A stretch of 64,000 nt of DNA from Sphagnum compactum (Eukaryota; Bryophyta; Sphagnopsida; Sphagnales). The notes under the pieces were generated by a model. The model did no database searches, was not told the DNA's origin, and saw only the letters and a program-made list of their open reading frames with translations. The stretch is taken from NCBI GenBank assembly GCA_965153455.1, contig OZ234494.1:1550001-1614000 (forward strand). Direction: 5' to 3'. Below, in pieces: positions 37,790-48,133 of this stretch (its first letter is position 1; each line of letters starts with the position of its first letter). The position numbers and the translations under genes are program-made.

Positions 37790-38260
37790 AGTACAAGATT
37801 TCTTCACACAAGAAGGCCAAGATGAACATTTTATTGTGTCGGATGATATTGATGCATGTTGTTCGTTTGGTTTTCAAGATTGACATCTTGAAAATGGAAC
37901 ATGCATTCCAAATGGGTTGCAGGGAAGGTGACAAGGTTTTCTACTTGTTTCTTACAACTTGGAGAGGAGAAGAGAACACAATTAATAAGTATGGGAGTGG
38001 AATGTTCACTAGCAAGAGGACCATGACATATTTTATTCTTTCGTGATGGGCAATTTTAATATTCAAAGATTTTCTAAGTGCATGTTTTTTTATTTAGGAT
38101 GGAAATCACGAGGTGCAAGAATGAATGCCATACATCAAACCTATCCACATTAAAGATGCATCTTGGCATATCTCTGTAGATTTCATCCTATTGGACATGT
38201 CCAATGGCCTTGTGGATCTCCTCATAGCCATGACAAACTTCAACAAGTATAACATTCAAC
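37790..38260 (+). pseudogene. Broken protein-coding fragment of unknown function (two exon-like pieces)
   Basis: Piece 1 (about 37822-38045) reads FKIDILKMEHAFQMGCREGDK followed by VFYLFLTTWRGEENT. Piece 2 starts after a plausible acceptor (TTATTTAG, about 38098) and reads DGNHEVQE, a stop, then MPYIKPIHIKDASWHISVDF. Piece 2 continues in frame through LLDMSNGLVDLLIAMTNF. The composition looks like real coding sequence rather than spacer, and the stop falls inside a coherent frame, so this is a remnant. I do not recognise the function; DGNH followed by WHI..D may be a family signature. It could be a host gene fragment or part of an uncharacterised mobile element. Confidence 0.45.
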
Positions 38261-40730
38261 TTCTTCATTTTTTTCCTTTCTTGTTTTATTTTTTGTTTTG
38301 TTGTTCATGTGACCATGCATCCTTTTATAGAGTAGTGGAATTGGATCATGTCAAGTTGAATTTTTATACATGAGTTTTTCCAAATCCAGAACATTGGCAT
38401 CATACCCTTTAAATAGTTTTGTTGCCCTAAGGTTTTCGAAGGAACATTGAAATAGGTGGGAGACCAATCATATTCTGACACCAATTGTTTTACCACCTAG
38501 ATAAGTACCTTTTCTAGGGTATGGACTTATTTATAACATCACCTTTGGCATGCCCAATACTGTTAAACAATATGAAATGACAATTGGAGATTTTCCAACT
38601 TGCATTTCCATGAACTTCATCACAATTATTACAAATTTGTTGGGCAAATGAAGGAAATGAGTATATTGTAAACACATATATTACATTTTGCAACATGTTA
38701 TGATTTGTGGATAGACAAAAAAATTCATTCATCATCTGACTTGGAGTTGGAATGAAGTTCAATGCTTATTAAGTTGCACAAAGTGAATTGACTATTGTCC
38801 CATCTAGAGAATGAAACATATTTTTAAATGAAAATTGTTTTACTTTTAGCACAAGGACATTATAGTATGTATATCTATTCAAATTTTTTATTTGTTTATT
38901 GTTTGGCATTATGTTTAGTTTTGATATATAATACATCCAACCTAAATAAATCTTGAAAATAAAATGGTTTTTACCATGTGATTAGATTAAAATTCACCTT
39001 TCATCCATTTAATCCTTTCATTCCTTCCCATTTTTCAACCCATATTTCATCCATTTCTAAGTTTCATCCATGTTCAAAAAATTGCCAAATGGCAAAATAT
39101 CATCACATCATATTATATTCTTCCAATGTGAAAAAGTATATTCCAAGAATATTATGTACACATGGCAATGGATAGTCCAAAAAATCCTTCTAAGTTTACC
39201 TACTCAAGTTCACCTACTCACAAGCTAACATCGTTGGATATTTAACAAACATTCCAATAAATGAAAGATGAAGATAAAACATAATTAATATGAAAGCTAC
39301 AATATTCTATATCAAATTAATACCAACTACTTTCATTACATCCAATAATTCAAGGCAAAACCAAACAATAAAAAAAGATGTGACACAACCTTCCATCTCC
39401 ATTCCATTCCTTCTTCACAATATCACAATCGTCTCCGTTGCTTAATCTCTTATATTTATCCTTTTTTACATTTTAGGCCCCTATCCAAATCTCCACCACA
39501 TCTCCTAGTTCATTGTCAAACTCATACCAATCGCCTTATCCTTAAGGACTAATTACCCAAGTATCTGCATCCCCCAATTAGGGAATGATAATTAAGTATT
39601 TACTACTAGTAACTAACTAACTATTAAAAGGCCCAATAAACTAGCTAGACTAGGAAATTTACACTCTAACTTGAATTAGAACTTTATTCCAAAATAACTT
39701 CTGAACTTTCGCCCTACAATGGTAATCATCAATGATTAACATTCATCTTGTAAATGAAACACAATAATGTAACCATGTATGGCACAATTTTAGTCAAAGA
39801 ATGTGTGATGTGATGATGTTTTTTCTATTACATGATGCATTAATGAGACAATCGGGATGAAATCCATTGGCTTAATATAGAAAAAAGGGAAAAAAATGTA
39901 TTTGGTTTATTAATGGCACATTCATCAAGATCCGCAAGTGCTGAAACAATGAAGTGCACAAGACTTGATACAATTGGCACAAGAAATTTTACTACATGAA
40001 CAATATTGTGATTCTTGGCCACTGTGGATTATTCATCTACTTGGACACAAACTAAATCATTACAACAAAACCATGGATTTTTCTACAATAACATCATGAC
40101 TAAGCTAGGTTATTTGTTTAACATGACAAACTAATGTTCCATTTTGATTAACAACAAAACTAGGTAGATGTTTGACATTTTTAATAAAAATTAATTATAT
40201 AATCACATTGAACAAAATGTTATACACACATGGTGGATGTTGTGGTCACATGGAGTAGTTTATGTTGACTAATGTAACTAGTTAATATAACGAAAATTAA
40301 TCATCAAAGTATACCACAAGTGGCTATAGTGCTATTACAAGTATACATAATGTTATTTTTTATGTTACAATTTTTTTTAATCTTAAAGCACCATTGTACC
40401 TTGGTGGTTTTTATTTTTATAAATGTTGAAGTTTTCAAGAAAATATTTTACTAAAACATTTTTTTGAAGAATATGAATTTTTTTTGGAATATCTAAAAAT
40501 ATTTTAGTATTTGGAATGGAATTTTAAAACTTACATAATTATTTGACAAACATATCATGAAATCCACCAAGCATGTGTGGATTTTTAGGAAGGGTTAAAA
40601 TAATGATAAGGAGGGCCTATTTTCATGTAGGGCATGTGGAACTCGTGTAGTATGGGAAAAGGGAATTAGGAGGATGATAAAAAGGGATTGGGGATCATTC
40701 CCTTGTATTCAAAATATTATGATTCTACTA
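38261..40730. other. AT-rich intergenic spacer
   Basis: No gene, RNA gene or repeat boundary recognised on either strand. Short open frames lack motifs. Confidence 0.55.
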
Positions 40731-40733
40731 GTG

Positions 40734-41046
40734 GGTACCCGTGACCTTCGGACACTGTGAAGTCCCCCAAAAGTGAGTGGGGGGGGGCAAAGGGGGGGGG
40801 GGGGGAGCAAAAAAAGACAAAATTATCAAATATATTTGGTTGGTTTTGAGTGTGTAGTCAAAGATATAGAAGCATGATTACAGTGCGGTACCCGTGACCT
40901 TCGGACATTATGACGTATGACATCACTTTCTCTTCTATTAACAATATTACGAACTCTATACATAACAAAACAACATAATTCAAAATGTTTATTTTTGAAA
41001 AAAGGTGTAATTTGCTCGTGACCTTCAAGCACTGTGAAGTCCCCCA
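40734..41046 (+). repeat. Three copies of a CGTGACCTTCGGACACTGTGAAG repeat with G-runs
   Basis: Direct copies lie at about 40738-40768, 40891-40911 (truncated after GGACATTATGA) and 41015-41046. The full version ends GTGAAGTCCCCC. Between the first two lie G-runs of 9 (40779-40787) and 14 (40792-40805), and part of the GTAGCCAAA-family repeat (about 40850-40885). Confidence 0.75.
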
Positions 41047-41301
41047 GTTTCTTTAAACCATATTTATTTCAAAGAAACATTCTGTTTTAAACAACTGCAC
41101 GTCGTGAACGTAGCGGAGCCATTTAGGAGATCACCCCCCCCAGACCCTTAACTGGTTTTTTTTTTCTTTTTGGGGATGGGTTTGTCCCTGTCCACATAAA
41201 TTCCCCGTCTCTGTGCGACAATAATAATAAATCTTTCTCGACTTTTACACAAAAACCGCTCGGGCTTTGAATTTTTTAAAGTCATCGACCACATAAATAA
41301 A

Positions 41302-41332
<31 letters not shown>

Positions 41333-41596
41333 GCAGAGAAAATGAAAACAAATCTGCATGTGCGCAGTAGTCTGGTGACGACACAAAACAATCCAGATAT
41401 ACCCTCCAGTTATCAGAACGGGTACAAATAAACTATTCCCACCCACTGACCCACTACTGGTCCTCCAAAATTCAAACAACCGACTTTGGTCTCTATGAGA
41501 AAGAAAAAACAAACTGGGTAGAGAACCACCGATTCTTATTTTCCGGTTCTTTCGTGAAAACCACCAATTCTGTAAGGTTCTGTTTGGAGATAACTG

Positions 41597-41727
41597 GAAT
41601 CGACTGTTCTTTAGAAATTGAAAGAACCTCGCAACACTGATCTAAACCTCTGAAGAAGATGGAATTGACGGTTCTTTAAAAATTGAAAGAACCTTGCAAC
41701 ACTGATCTGAACCTCTGAAGAAGAAGA
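41597..41727 (+). repeat. 65-bp tandem duplication followed by a GAA microsatellite
   Basis: The stretch GTTCTTTAGAAATTGAAAGA at 41606 recurs at 41671. Each copy continues AACCTYGCAACACTGATCTRA and ACCTCTGAAGAAG. An imperfect (GAA)n run follows to 41744. Confidence 0.8.
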
Positions 41728-42230
41728 TGAAGAAGAAGAAGAAGCAACAACAACAATCGCAGCACCACCAAACAAAAATTGTGAGTGGAAATTTTATTCA
41801 TTCACAGTTCATTTTCACACAAAATTTCCTTCTGTGACTACTTACTTAGTTTATTAGTTTCCTCTTTAGCACCGACGACTCCTTACACCAGCTGTTGCAG
41901 CAGCGGTCATCATCTACTGATCTACTGAGGAACTTGGATGGATTCTGCCACATTCTGAATGATTCACAGATAGAGAAGTCTAGTAATGAACCATTTTCTG
42001 GCCTTCTATGGATGCACATAGTAACTTTTCACATGAACATTGTGCTATGCCAAAGTTGCATATGCCAAGTGGTTTGTGATGTTTGCATACAATGTGTTGT
42101 TTTGCGTGCTTTAGTCAATTTTAAATATATAGAGAATTTGATGGAGCATTTGGAAGCAGCCAGTATGGTGAGTTGTTGTAAGTATCTTAAGGTCCCTGTC
42201 ATCAGCCCTAATGATTCTCCATTGTCTACA

Positions 42231-42371
42231 AAACAGGCATTGAACTTTGCATTTAAGGACTACTTCAAAGCTCTGTTTGGTTACAAAAAGGACAGGGATG
42301 GTTACTGGATGTGGTTTGCTGGAAACCTTGCATCTGGGGCTGCAGCAGGTGCCTCATCAAGTCTCTTTGTG
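42231..42371 (+). pseudogene. ADP/ATP carrier (adenine nucleotide translocase) exon fragment
   Basis: The plus strand reads [20 protein letters not shown] followed by [18 protein letters not shown] and ASSSLF. This is the highly conserved segment of the mitochondrial ADP/ATP carrier around the second transmembrane helix and matrix loop. Similarity starts near a TACAAAACAG that could be an acceptor site and stops abruptly after SSSLF at about 42371, where unrelated sequence begins. The rest of the ~300-residue carrier (six helices, RRRMMM signature) is absent. It can be joined to an upstream frame from 41895 that shows no carrier similarity. Confidence 0.85.
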
Positions 42372-42513
42372 ACACATCCTCAGCTGTTACTGCCAACCCA
42401 AGACGTTCTTTCATTGCCTTTGCCACCAACTCATATACCTTAGCTTGCAATTTCTCAACAGCTGGCATTCGATACTTCTTTGATTGCTGCAGCACACCAA
42501 AACCATATGTTTG
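42372..42513 (-). pseudogene. Exon-like fragment of unknown gene
   Basis: The minus strand reads [40 protein letters not shown] and VTAEDVSQR with no stop, then runs into the antisense of the carrier fragment. The amphipathic Lys/Glu/Ala-rich composition looks like a true helical protein segment. A stop lies immediately upstream (42514-42516). I do not recognise the family. Confidence 0.4.
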
Positions 42514-42856
42514 TCAAGCTCTGCAAGTGGCAAGAGATTTCATATGAGTGCAAGTGCATCACACTTATTGGGCTTGGTTCTTTTGGCCACAGAACCCCTG
42601 CCAAGACTAAAATGCAGAGAGTAAAAAATTGTATATGATTCTGAAAACCAATTTCGTCAGAGGAAAAAAAACTTTGAAATTTTGTTAACAAAAAACTCGA
42701 ATTGAAATTTTCTTTAAATTTAAAAAAAAAAGTGATTATGAAATGACCCACCTTTGTGATGAAGTTGTTTGGAAACACTGGAAAATCCTCACACTGAAAT
42801 CCTGACAAAAGCATCTCTAATGGCATCTTCCAGGAATTCCAAGCAAGAATTGCCTT

Positions 42857-43019
42857 CTAGAAACAAAATAGCAAGCCTATTGTGCACATCCGGAATGTCC
42901 ATACCGGAAGACTCGGATCATCCGTATTGGGAACCGTTCGTCTCACTTGTTCCACTGGCGACTCGTCCACGTTCCCACCCTGTTCCAATGCTTTCAGTCC
43001 CTCCAGTCCCTCCCCCGGA
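42857..43019 (-). pseudogene. OPT oligopeptide transporter exon fragment, copy 1
   Basis: It begins after TTTGTGCAG (a good acceptor) and reads SPGEGLEGLKALEQGGNVDE, then SPVEQVRRTVPNTDDPSLPV, then WTFRMCTIGLLFCF and a stop. ESPIEQVRLTVP.TDDP.LPV.TFR is the characteristic N-terminal stretch of plant OPT-family peptide/metal-chelate transporters, just before the first transmembrane helix. The helix is cut short by the stop, and the remaining transporter (12 or more helices) is absent. Confidence 0.85.
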
Positions 43020-43084
43020 CTGCACAAATAGAAATTTTGTTAACAAAAAATTCGAATTGAAATTTTCCAAGCAAGAATTGCTTT

Positions 43085-43247
43085 CTAGAAACAAAATAGC
43101 AAGCCTATTGTCCACATCCAGAATGTCCATACCGACAGACTCGGATCATCCGTATTGGGAACCGTTCGTCTCACTTGTTCCACTAGCGACTCGTCCACGT
43201 TCCCACCCTGTTCCAATGCTTTCAGTCCCTCCAGTCCCTCCCCCGGA
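43085..43247 (-). pseudogene. OPT exon fragment, copy 2
   Basis: This copy is nearly identical to copy 1, with a few substitutions (for example one in the Pro-Val codons and one near the TFRM segment). The acceptor CAG has become CAA (TGCAATCCGGG), so this copy could not be spliced in. It ends with the same stop, at 43085-43087. Confidence 0.8.
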
Positions 43248-43343
43248 TTGCACAAATAGAAATTTTGTTAACAAAAAACTCGAATTGAAATTTTCTTTAA
43301 ATTTAAAAAAAAAAGTGATTATGAAATGACCCACCTTTGTGAT

Positions 43344-43462
43344 GAAGTTGTTTGGAAACACTGGAAAATCCTCACACTGAAATCTTGACAAAAGCCTCAG
43401 AACTTCAAACCTTTCATAAAGTACACGCAAAGCATGTTGAGAAAGAATTTCCAAGTTCTCTA
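43344..43462 (-). pseudogene. Second exon-like fragment of unknown gene
   Basis: After GCCATTAG the minus strand reads NLEILSQHALRVLYERFEVL, RLLSRFQCEDFPVFPNNFIT and K, then AAAG|GTGGGT, a canonical donor. A shortened version (QCEDFPVFPNNFITK) is in the first 583-bp unit at about 42760-42830. Family not recognised. Confidence 0.4.
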
Positions 43463-43499
43463 ATGGCATCTTCCAGGAATTCCAAGCAAGAATTGCCTT

Positions 43500-43615
43500 C
43501 TAGAAACAAAATAGCAAGCCTATTGTGCACATCCGGAATGTCCATACCGGCAGACTCGGATCATCCGTATTGGGAACCGTTCGTCTCACTTGTTCCACTG
43601 GCGACTCGTCCACGA
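43500..43615 (-). pseudogene. OPT exon fragment, copy 3 (5'-truncated)
   Basis: It starts at VDESPVEQVRRTVPNTDDPS and ends with the same TFRMCTIGLLFCF stop (43500-43502). Its upstream part is replaced by the 82-bp array junction, so an open frame of 196 codons runs from the array into it. That frame is an artefact of fusion, not evidence of a gene. Confidence 0.8.
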
Positions 43616-43680
43616 AAACCCACATCAATCCATCTTCTTCTTCTTCTTGTTTTTCTTTGTCTTCTTCTTCTTCCTGGCAT

Positions 43681-44090
43681 CCCCCACTTTCCACAACAAT
43701 GGAGGAAGACGGGACGACCGGACACCACCGCAAGAGGATAGTCTTCTTCTTCTTCTCGGCATCCCCCACTTTCCACAACAATGGAGGAAGACGGGACGGC
43801 CGGACACCACCGCAAGAGGACGGTCTTCTTCTTCTTCCCGGCATCCCCCACTTTCCACAACAATGGAGGAAGACGGGACGGCCGGACACCACCGCAAGAG
43901 GACGGTCTTCTTCTTCTTCATGGCATCCCCCACTTTCCACAAAAGTGGAGGAAGACGAGACGGCCGGACACCACCGCAAGAGGACGGTCTTCTTCTTCTT
44001 CCTGGCATCCCCCACTTTCCACAACAATGGAGGAAGACGGGACGGCCGGACACCACCGCAAGAGGACAACCATGCAAAGCTGAGCTGCAT
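43681..44090. repeat. 82-bp tandem array, five units plus a partial
   Basis: Units begin at 43681, 43763, 43845, 43927 and 44009 with CCCCCACTTTCCACAACAAT. Each continues GGAGGAAGACGGGACGGCCG, GACACCACCGCAAGAGGACG and a CTTCTTCTTC run. A partial related piece (GGAAGACGGGACGG.., GACCGGACACCACCGC) lies at 44155-44212. The array is far more GC- and CG-rich than its flanks. Confidence 0.95.
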
Positions 44091-44220
44091 GCTGCTGCCA
44101 TCCGTCCTCGTCCTCTTCCATCATCTTCTTCTTCCGGGATGAAGAACTTAGATGGATGGAAGACGGGACGGATGGATGCAAAGGACGACCGGACACCACC
44201 GCAAGAGGACAAAACCTACG

Positions 44221-47200
44221 ATATTATATATATGAGATATTGGATGTGGATAGGAGAATTCTCTTTAGGAAGAAGTGTGTATGTGACATTGAAGAAAGAG
44301 GAGAAGAATGTAAAAATAGAATGTATTTTTATCATTGCAATGGAAAATGGTTGATAGATTCTCATGTCTCTTTGTTGATGTTTTTTGTTTTGTTTAAAAT
44401 ATGAGAGAAATATAGGGAGAATAGTTCATACTAGTACTATATAGAGTTTTGTTGTGATCATATATTAATTTTGAGTTTCTTTGATAAGATTAAGAATACT
44501 ATCTACTTTCTCTGGTAGTTTCTAAAGTAGGAAATACATTCTACCACAAGATGGTAGTTACCACTAGAGGGTAACAACAAAGAGGTAGACTTAATATTTG
44601 AAGCTTACAAGGAATGGAAAGTTACTTTAGACAATAAACAATAATGACATAGGTTCTACAAGCATTATAAAGGGTAGGCAATAGTCACAAAAGGTCTACA
44701 AATGGTAAGTAGCAGTTGCAGCAGGAGGTTTACAAGTGGCCATGGTTTTTTTTAGACAATAATTGTTATAGGATGGTAGTTGCAACATGATGGTAAGCAA
44801 ACATAGGTAGTCCTTACCTTTAAGTCTTTTCATTTTTCATTTTATTTCTTTTCTACCCGACAACCTTTTCCTTGATTATTATTAAGTTGCTAGATTATGT
44901 GGTTTACGTTTGGTGACCATGTGGGGGATCTAGTTTGCCACATCTTGCAATTTTACATTTGGCAACCATTTTGGAGATTTAAGTTGTTGCATCCCATGGT
45001 TTTACAAAGTCTTTTTTTTTTTTGAAATTAAGTATTAAAGCAAATGATAAAATAACATAGTTATGAACATTCATGTTTTCAATTGTTGTTTATAATTGTT
45101 CCAAAAAAATAAAATAAAATTATAAGGGACAACAACTAAAAAAATTAACAAAGAGACATGGAAAAAAAAGAACATTAAAGCAAAAATTTTGTGGGCGCAT
45201 TAATTTTGGTTCCTTTTTTTAAAAATAAAATTTTGTGGGCACATTTGCCTTTTCTGAATAAGCATTCCTATTTAAATCTCAAAAATTAGCAAAACTATAA
45301 CTTTAAATTAAATCAAACTAGCCTGCCCTAAAGGCCTAGACTAACTATCACTATCCAAGCTTTCAAAATTCAACATATGTGTCAAGTGTTTTTTTTCCAA
45401 TTTTGTGAAATAGGTTGACCTGCAATCATCACAAGAGGACTTAGCCAAATTTGGCTAGAGTTTAGTAGAGAAACAAATAGATTTTTTTTCAAACCTCACC
45501 TTTATATGTGTGATTTCAAATTAAATTAAACACCAATGACCACCTTAAAGGCCTACACTAATCATCATTTTCCAAACTTGGCCTCTTTCTTTCCATGGTG
45601 TCCTTGCAACATTTGTGTCTCTTCCAAATTGAGAAGCATCATTTCTTGTATCTTGTGTCACCATGTGATTATCCCAAGGACACACATAAACAAAGCAATT
45701 ATCCCTTCCCATCCCCCCCACCCCCTTAAAGGCCCCTTAACCCTCCTATGCCAAGTAAGACCAATTTGGTCCACCCCTCTCCTAACATTCCAAGCTAGGA
45801 GCACTAGTTTCAATGTTTGACATGCATGGGTTGTAGCTACCATGTCATTGAGTAGAGCTCACCCTTCTAATGAAAGTTTATTGTCTTTGGTTGCTTGTTA
45901 TAAGAATTTTGTGAACTACCCAAGATAGAGGAAGCATTGGGCAACTCTAAAATGTGAAAGTCAGTGACAAGTTTTGCTGCACTATGTTTTCAACATTTTG
46001 AAAACAAAAGTTAAAATACGATGATGGAGTGCCATTTTTCATCACAGTTCCAAATTGTCCGAATTTTTTGTTTGCCCCCAAAAAAGTGAAAATTGATATT
46101 TTTTTCTAAACTTTTCTTGCAAGTTAACCAATTGGATAGTTAACTTTGATCATCCATTAATCATTCATTTCAACTCCTTTTTGGATAAATTTTTCACATG
46201 ACTCATATACATGCCTTTTATCCACCATCAAAGTTTTATTTGTAAATGAAACATCTTGGTTGAAATCTCCAAAAACTTGCAATCTTGAAAAATGTCGAAA
46301 AATAAAAAAGTCTAAACTTTTATTTATTGATTTTTTCCACCAAAACATTCAGCTTGAACTCCTATACAACTCCACAAGTCAGATTTTCAAAATTTCAACA
46401 TTTTACATGACTTTTAAGCACATTTGTGAGAGCTAATCCATTATTTGCATTGAAACTGTTTGGGTCAACTCTCAATTAATAGTTAAACCTTCACAAGGTG
46501 ACATTAGTAAGTGGAAGGTGCCTTCACACTTAAAGAATGAGGCTTTGGGTGCTTCTGCACTTGGGAGGGGTGAGTTATCCTATGATCTATGCATCCAAGA
46601 TTGCTGTGTTATGTAATGCCCTGGCAGCAGGGTGCCATGCACTCAAAACTCTTTTGCACCCACAAATACCTGCCATAGCTACCCTTTGGCAAGACACCTC
46701 TCAGAAGATTTCCTGTTGAAATCATTTTTAGTTGCAACAAATTATAATACAACATCAATTGTTGTATTCAAACATCACTAGTGCCTCAATCACCACACCA
46801 TCCTACTAAACTTAATGAAGCTTACCTCCCCTCTGAGTTCCATAGGAGCCCCACCACTGACAAGAACTTTGAGCTCCTCTCCCTAAGGACATTCATCATG
46901 TACTTCACTTGAGGCCTAATTAGCTCCATCTTAAGCTACATACATGTTATTGTGACCAATTCAACTTGTGCTTATGCAATGCTAATGTCTTCAAAAGGAG
47001 GGCATTCCTGAAATGCTAGGCTAGGTTTGAGTAGGCTGTACCTAGCCCCTTTATTTTGAGAATGCCTCCACCCAAGGCAAATGGGAATGCATGCATGCAT
47101 AGGCTGGCTCGCTAATTAATTGATATAGGAGCAACTCTAGAGCATGTCTGGCCTCAACAAACCCGACATTATGTTAGTGGGTCGGCCAGTGTGGGCAAAA

Positions 47201-47914
47201 GAAATCCTTTAAGAAAAGTCATATCCAGTGTGATTCATATTCATTAGTTGGCGGGCAGGTGCGCGAGCCAAATAGTCTTTTCCTTTGGGCTAGTTATATA
47301 GGTTACCTGAGTAGAGCTTTAAGCAAAGGATATGGAATAAAGTGTGCTACTATTGGGAACATATCGAGAACTTAGGGAACAAATCATGAAGAAAATAAAT
47401 AATCATTGGGAACACACTGGGAACAGCAAAGAACACATTTTTTTGTTTTTGTTTAGGTTGAGCTTCTGGAATGAATGACGTCGTTGATGACCATGTACTC
47501 GAAAGAATGTGGTGGTGTGTTGGATCCCCATTGGATTGCATAAGGAAATTTGCCACAAAGAAGAAAGTCCCATGCATGTGATGGGCCAAGGGTGTGTCTT
47601 TCAACAACCCTTCCAACATGGTCAATGGCAACATACAGGATAAGGGCTCTCCCTCCGGCTAAACCCTAAGTTTGCTCTAGTTTTTTCTTTTCATGTGCTG
47701 GTAGGCCTTAGGATCCTCAGTCTAGGAGAAGGCAGCGTTTCTTTTAAGGATTTTGTGATGTAGCCAAAGTGGTGATCATCCAGAAAGTAATTTAGCCAAA
47801 TAAGAAAACCTAAATATACAAAGGAAAGAACTGGCCAGTTCTTTATTGACAGTGAAGCAGTGTCTCCTATAATGTTCAAATTTGACATTTCTGGGGCTAA
47901 ATATCTCCACTACA
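44221..47914. other. AT-rich intergenic spacer
   Basis: No gene is recognisable. Diverged GGGAAC-containing repeats occur at 47350-47420 (GGGAACA..GAGAACTTAGGGAACA), with a similar inverted stretch at 63583-63660. The segment GAGCTTTAAGCAAAGGATAT near 47310 resembles GAGCTTTGGGCAAAGCATAT near 50470. Confidence 0.55.
47760..47800 (-). repeat. GTAGCCAAA-family short repeat, fragment
   Basis: GTAGCCAAAGTGGTGATCATC followed by a TTTAGCCAAAT string matches the right half of the copy at 60222 in inverted orientation. Confidence 0.5.
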
Positions 47915-48133
47915 GCTGCATTCACACTTGGTGTTAGGGGCTATGGTGTTGAGTCCCCTAACACCACTTAGGCTAGCCATTTAGGACTTAAAATTTAGTT
48001 ACCATGAAATTTTTTTTATGTTAAGCCAACATTCACTTAGCATTAAACTATCACCCATTTAACATCAGGTGCCACCTAGGATGCCACCTAGATTTCAATT
48101 TAACACTGACTTAACATCAAGTGTGAATGCACC
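47915..48133. mobile_element. MITE-like element with 22-bp terminal inverted repeats
   Basis: The left end GCTGCATTCACACTTGGTGTT (47915-47936 with the final A) pairs with the right end TAACATCAAGTGTGAATGCA (48112-48133 with the final CC) at 20 of 22 positions. It is 219 bp long, AT-rich and non-coding. A clear target-site duplication was not found, so the superfamily is not assigned. Confidence 0.7.

Larger units (their letters stand above)
42685..43502. repeat. Nested tandem duplications carrying the OPT fragments
   Basis: A 583-bp unit starting TTAACAAAAAACTCGAATTG at 42685 recurs at 43268. Within the first unit, a 228-bp unit starting CCAAGCAAGAATTG is repeated (42839, 43067), and a third copy starts at 43482. 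The second large unit has about 60 bp (after 43396) missing from the first, which is likely a deletion in the first copy. Confidence 0.85.
41895..44220. mobile_element. Mosaic of captured gene fragments (Helitron- or Pack-MULE-like, unproven)
   Basis: Pieces of at least two identifiable genes (ADP/ATP carrier on plus, oligopeptide transporter on minus) and two further exon-like pieces lie within 2.3 kb, in mixed orientation and without the rest of their genes. They end against an 82-bp tandem array. Retained splice-like borders suggest capture of genomic DNA, not cDNA. Element ends (MULE TIRs, or a Helitron TC..CTRR with hairpin) were not identified, so the carrier type is open. Confidence 0.55.

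Noticed and set aside
42265-42495. Single antisense gene spanning the carrier fragment
   Set aside because: The frame crosses an abrupt junction into the antisense of a conserved carrier exon, so it is a fusion artefact rather than one gene.
43590-44354. Long open frames (up to 254 codons) over the 82-bp array
   Set aside because: They are produced by a stop-free tandem unit read in shifting frames on both strands, and encode low-complexity repeats with no family similarity.
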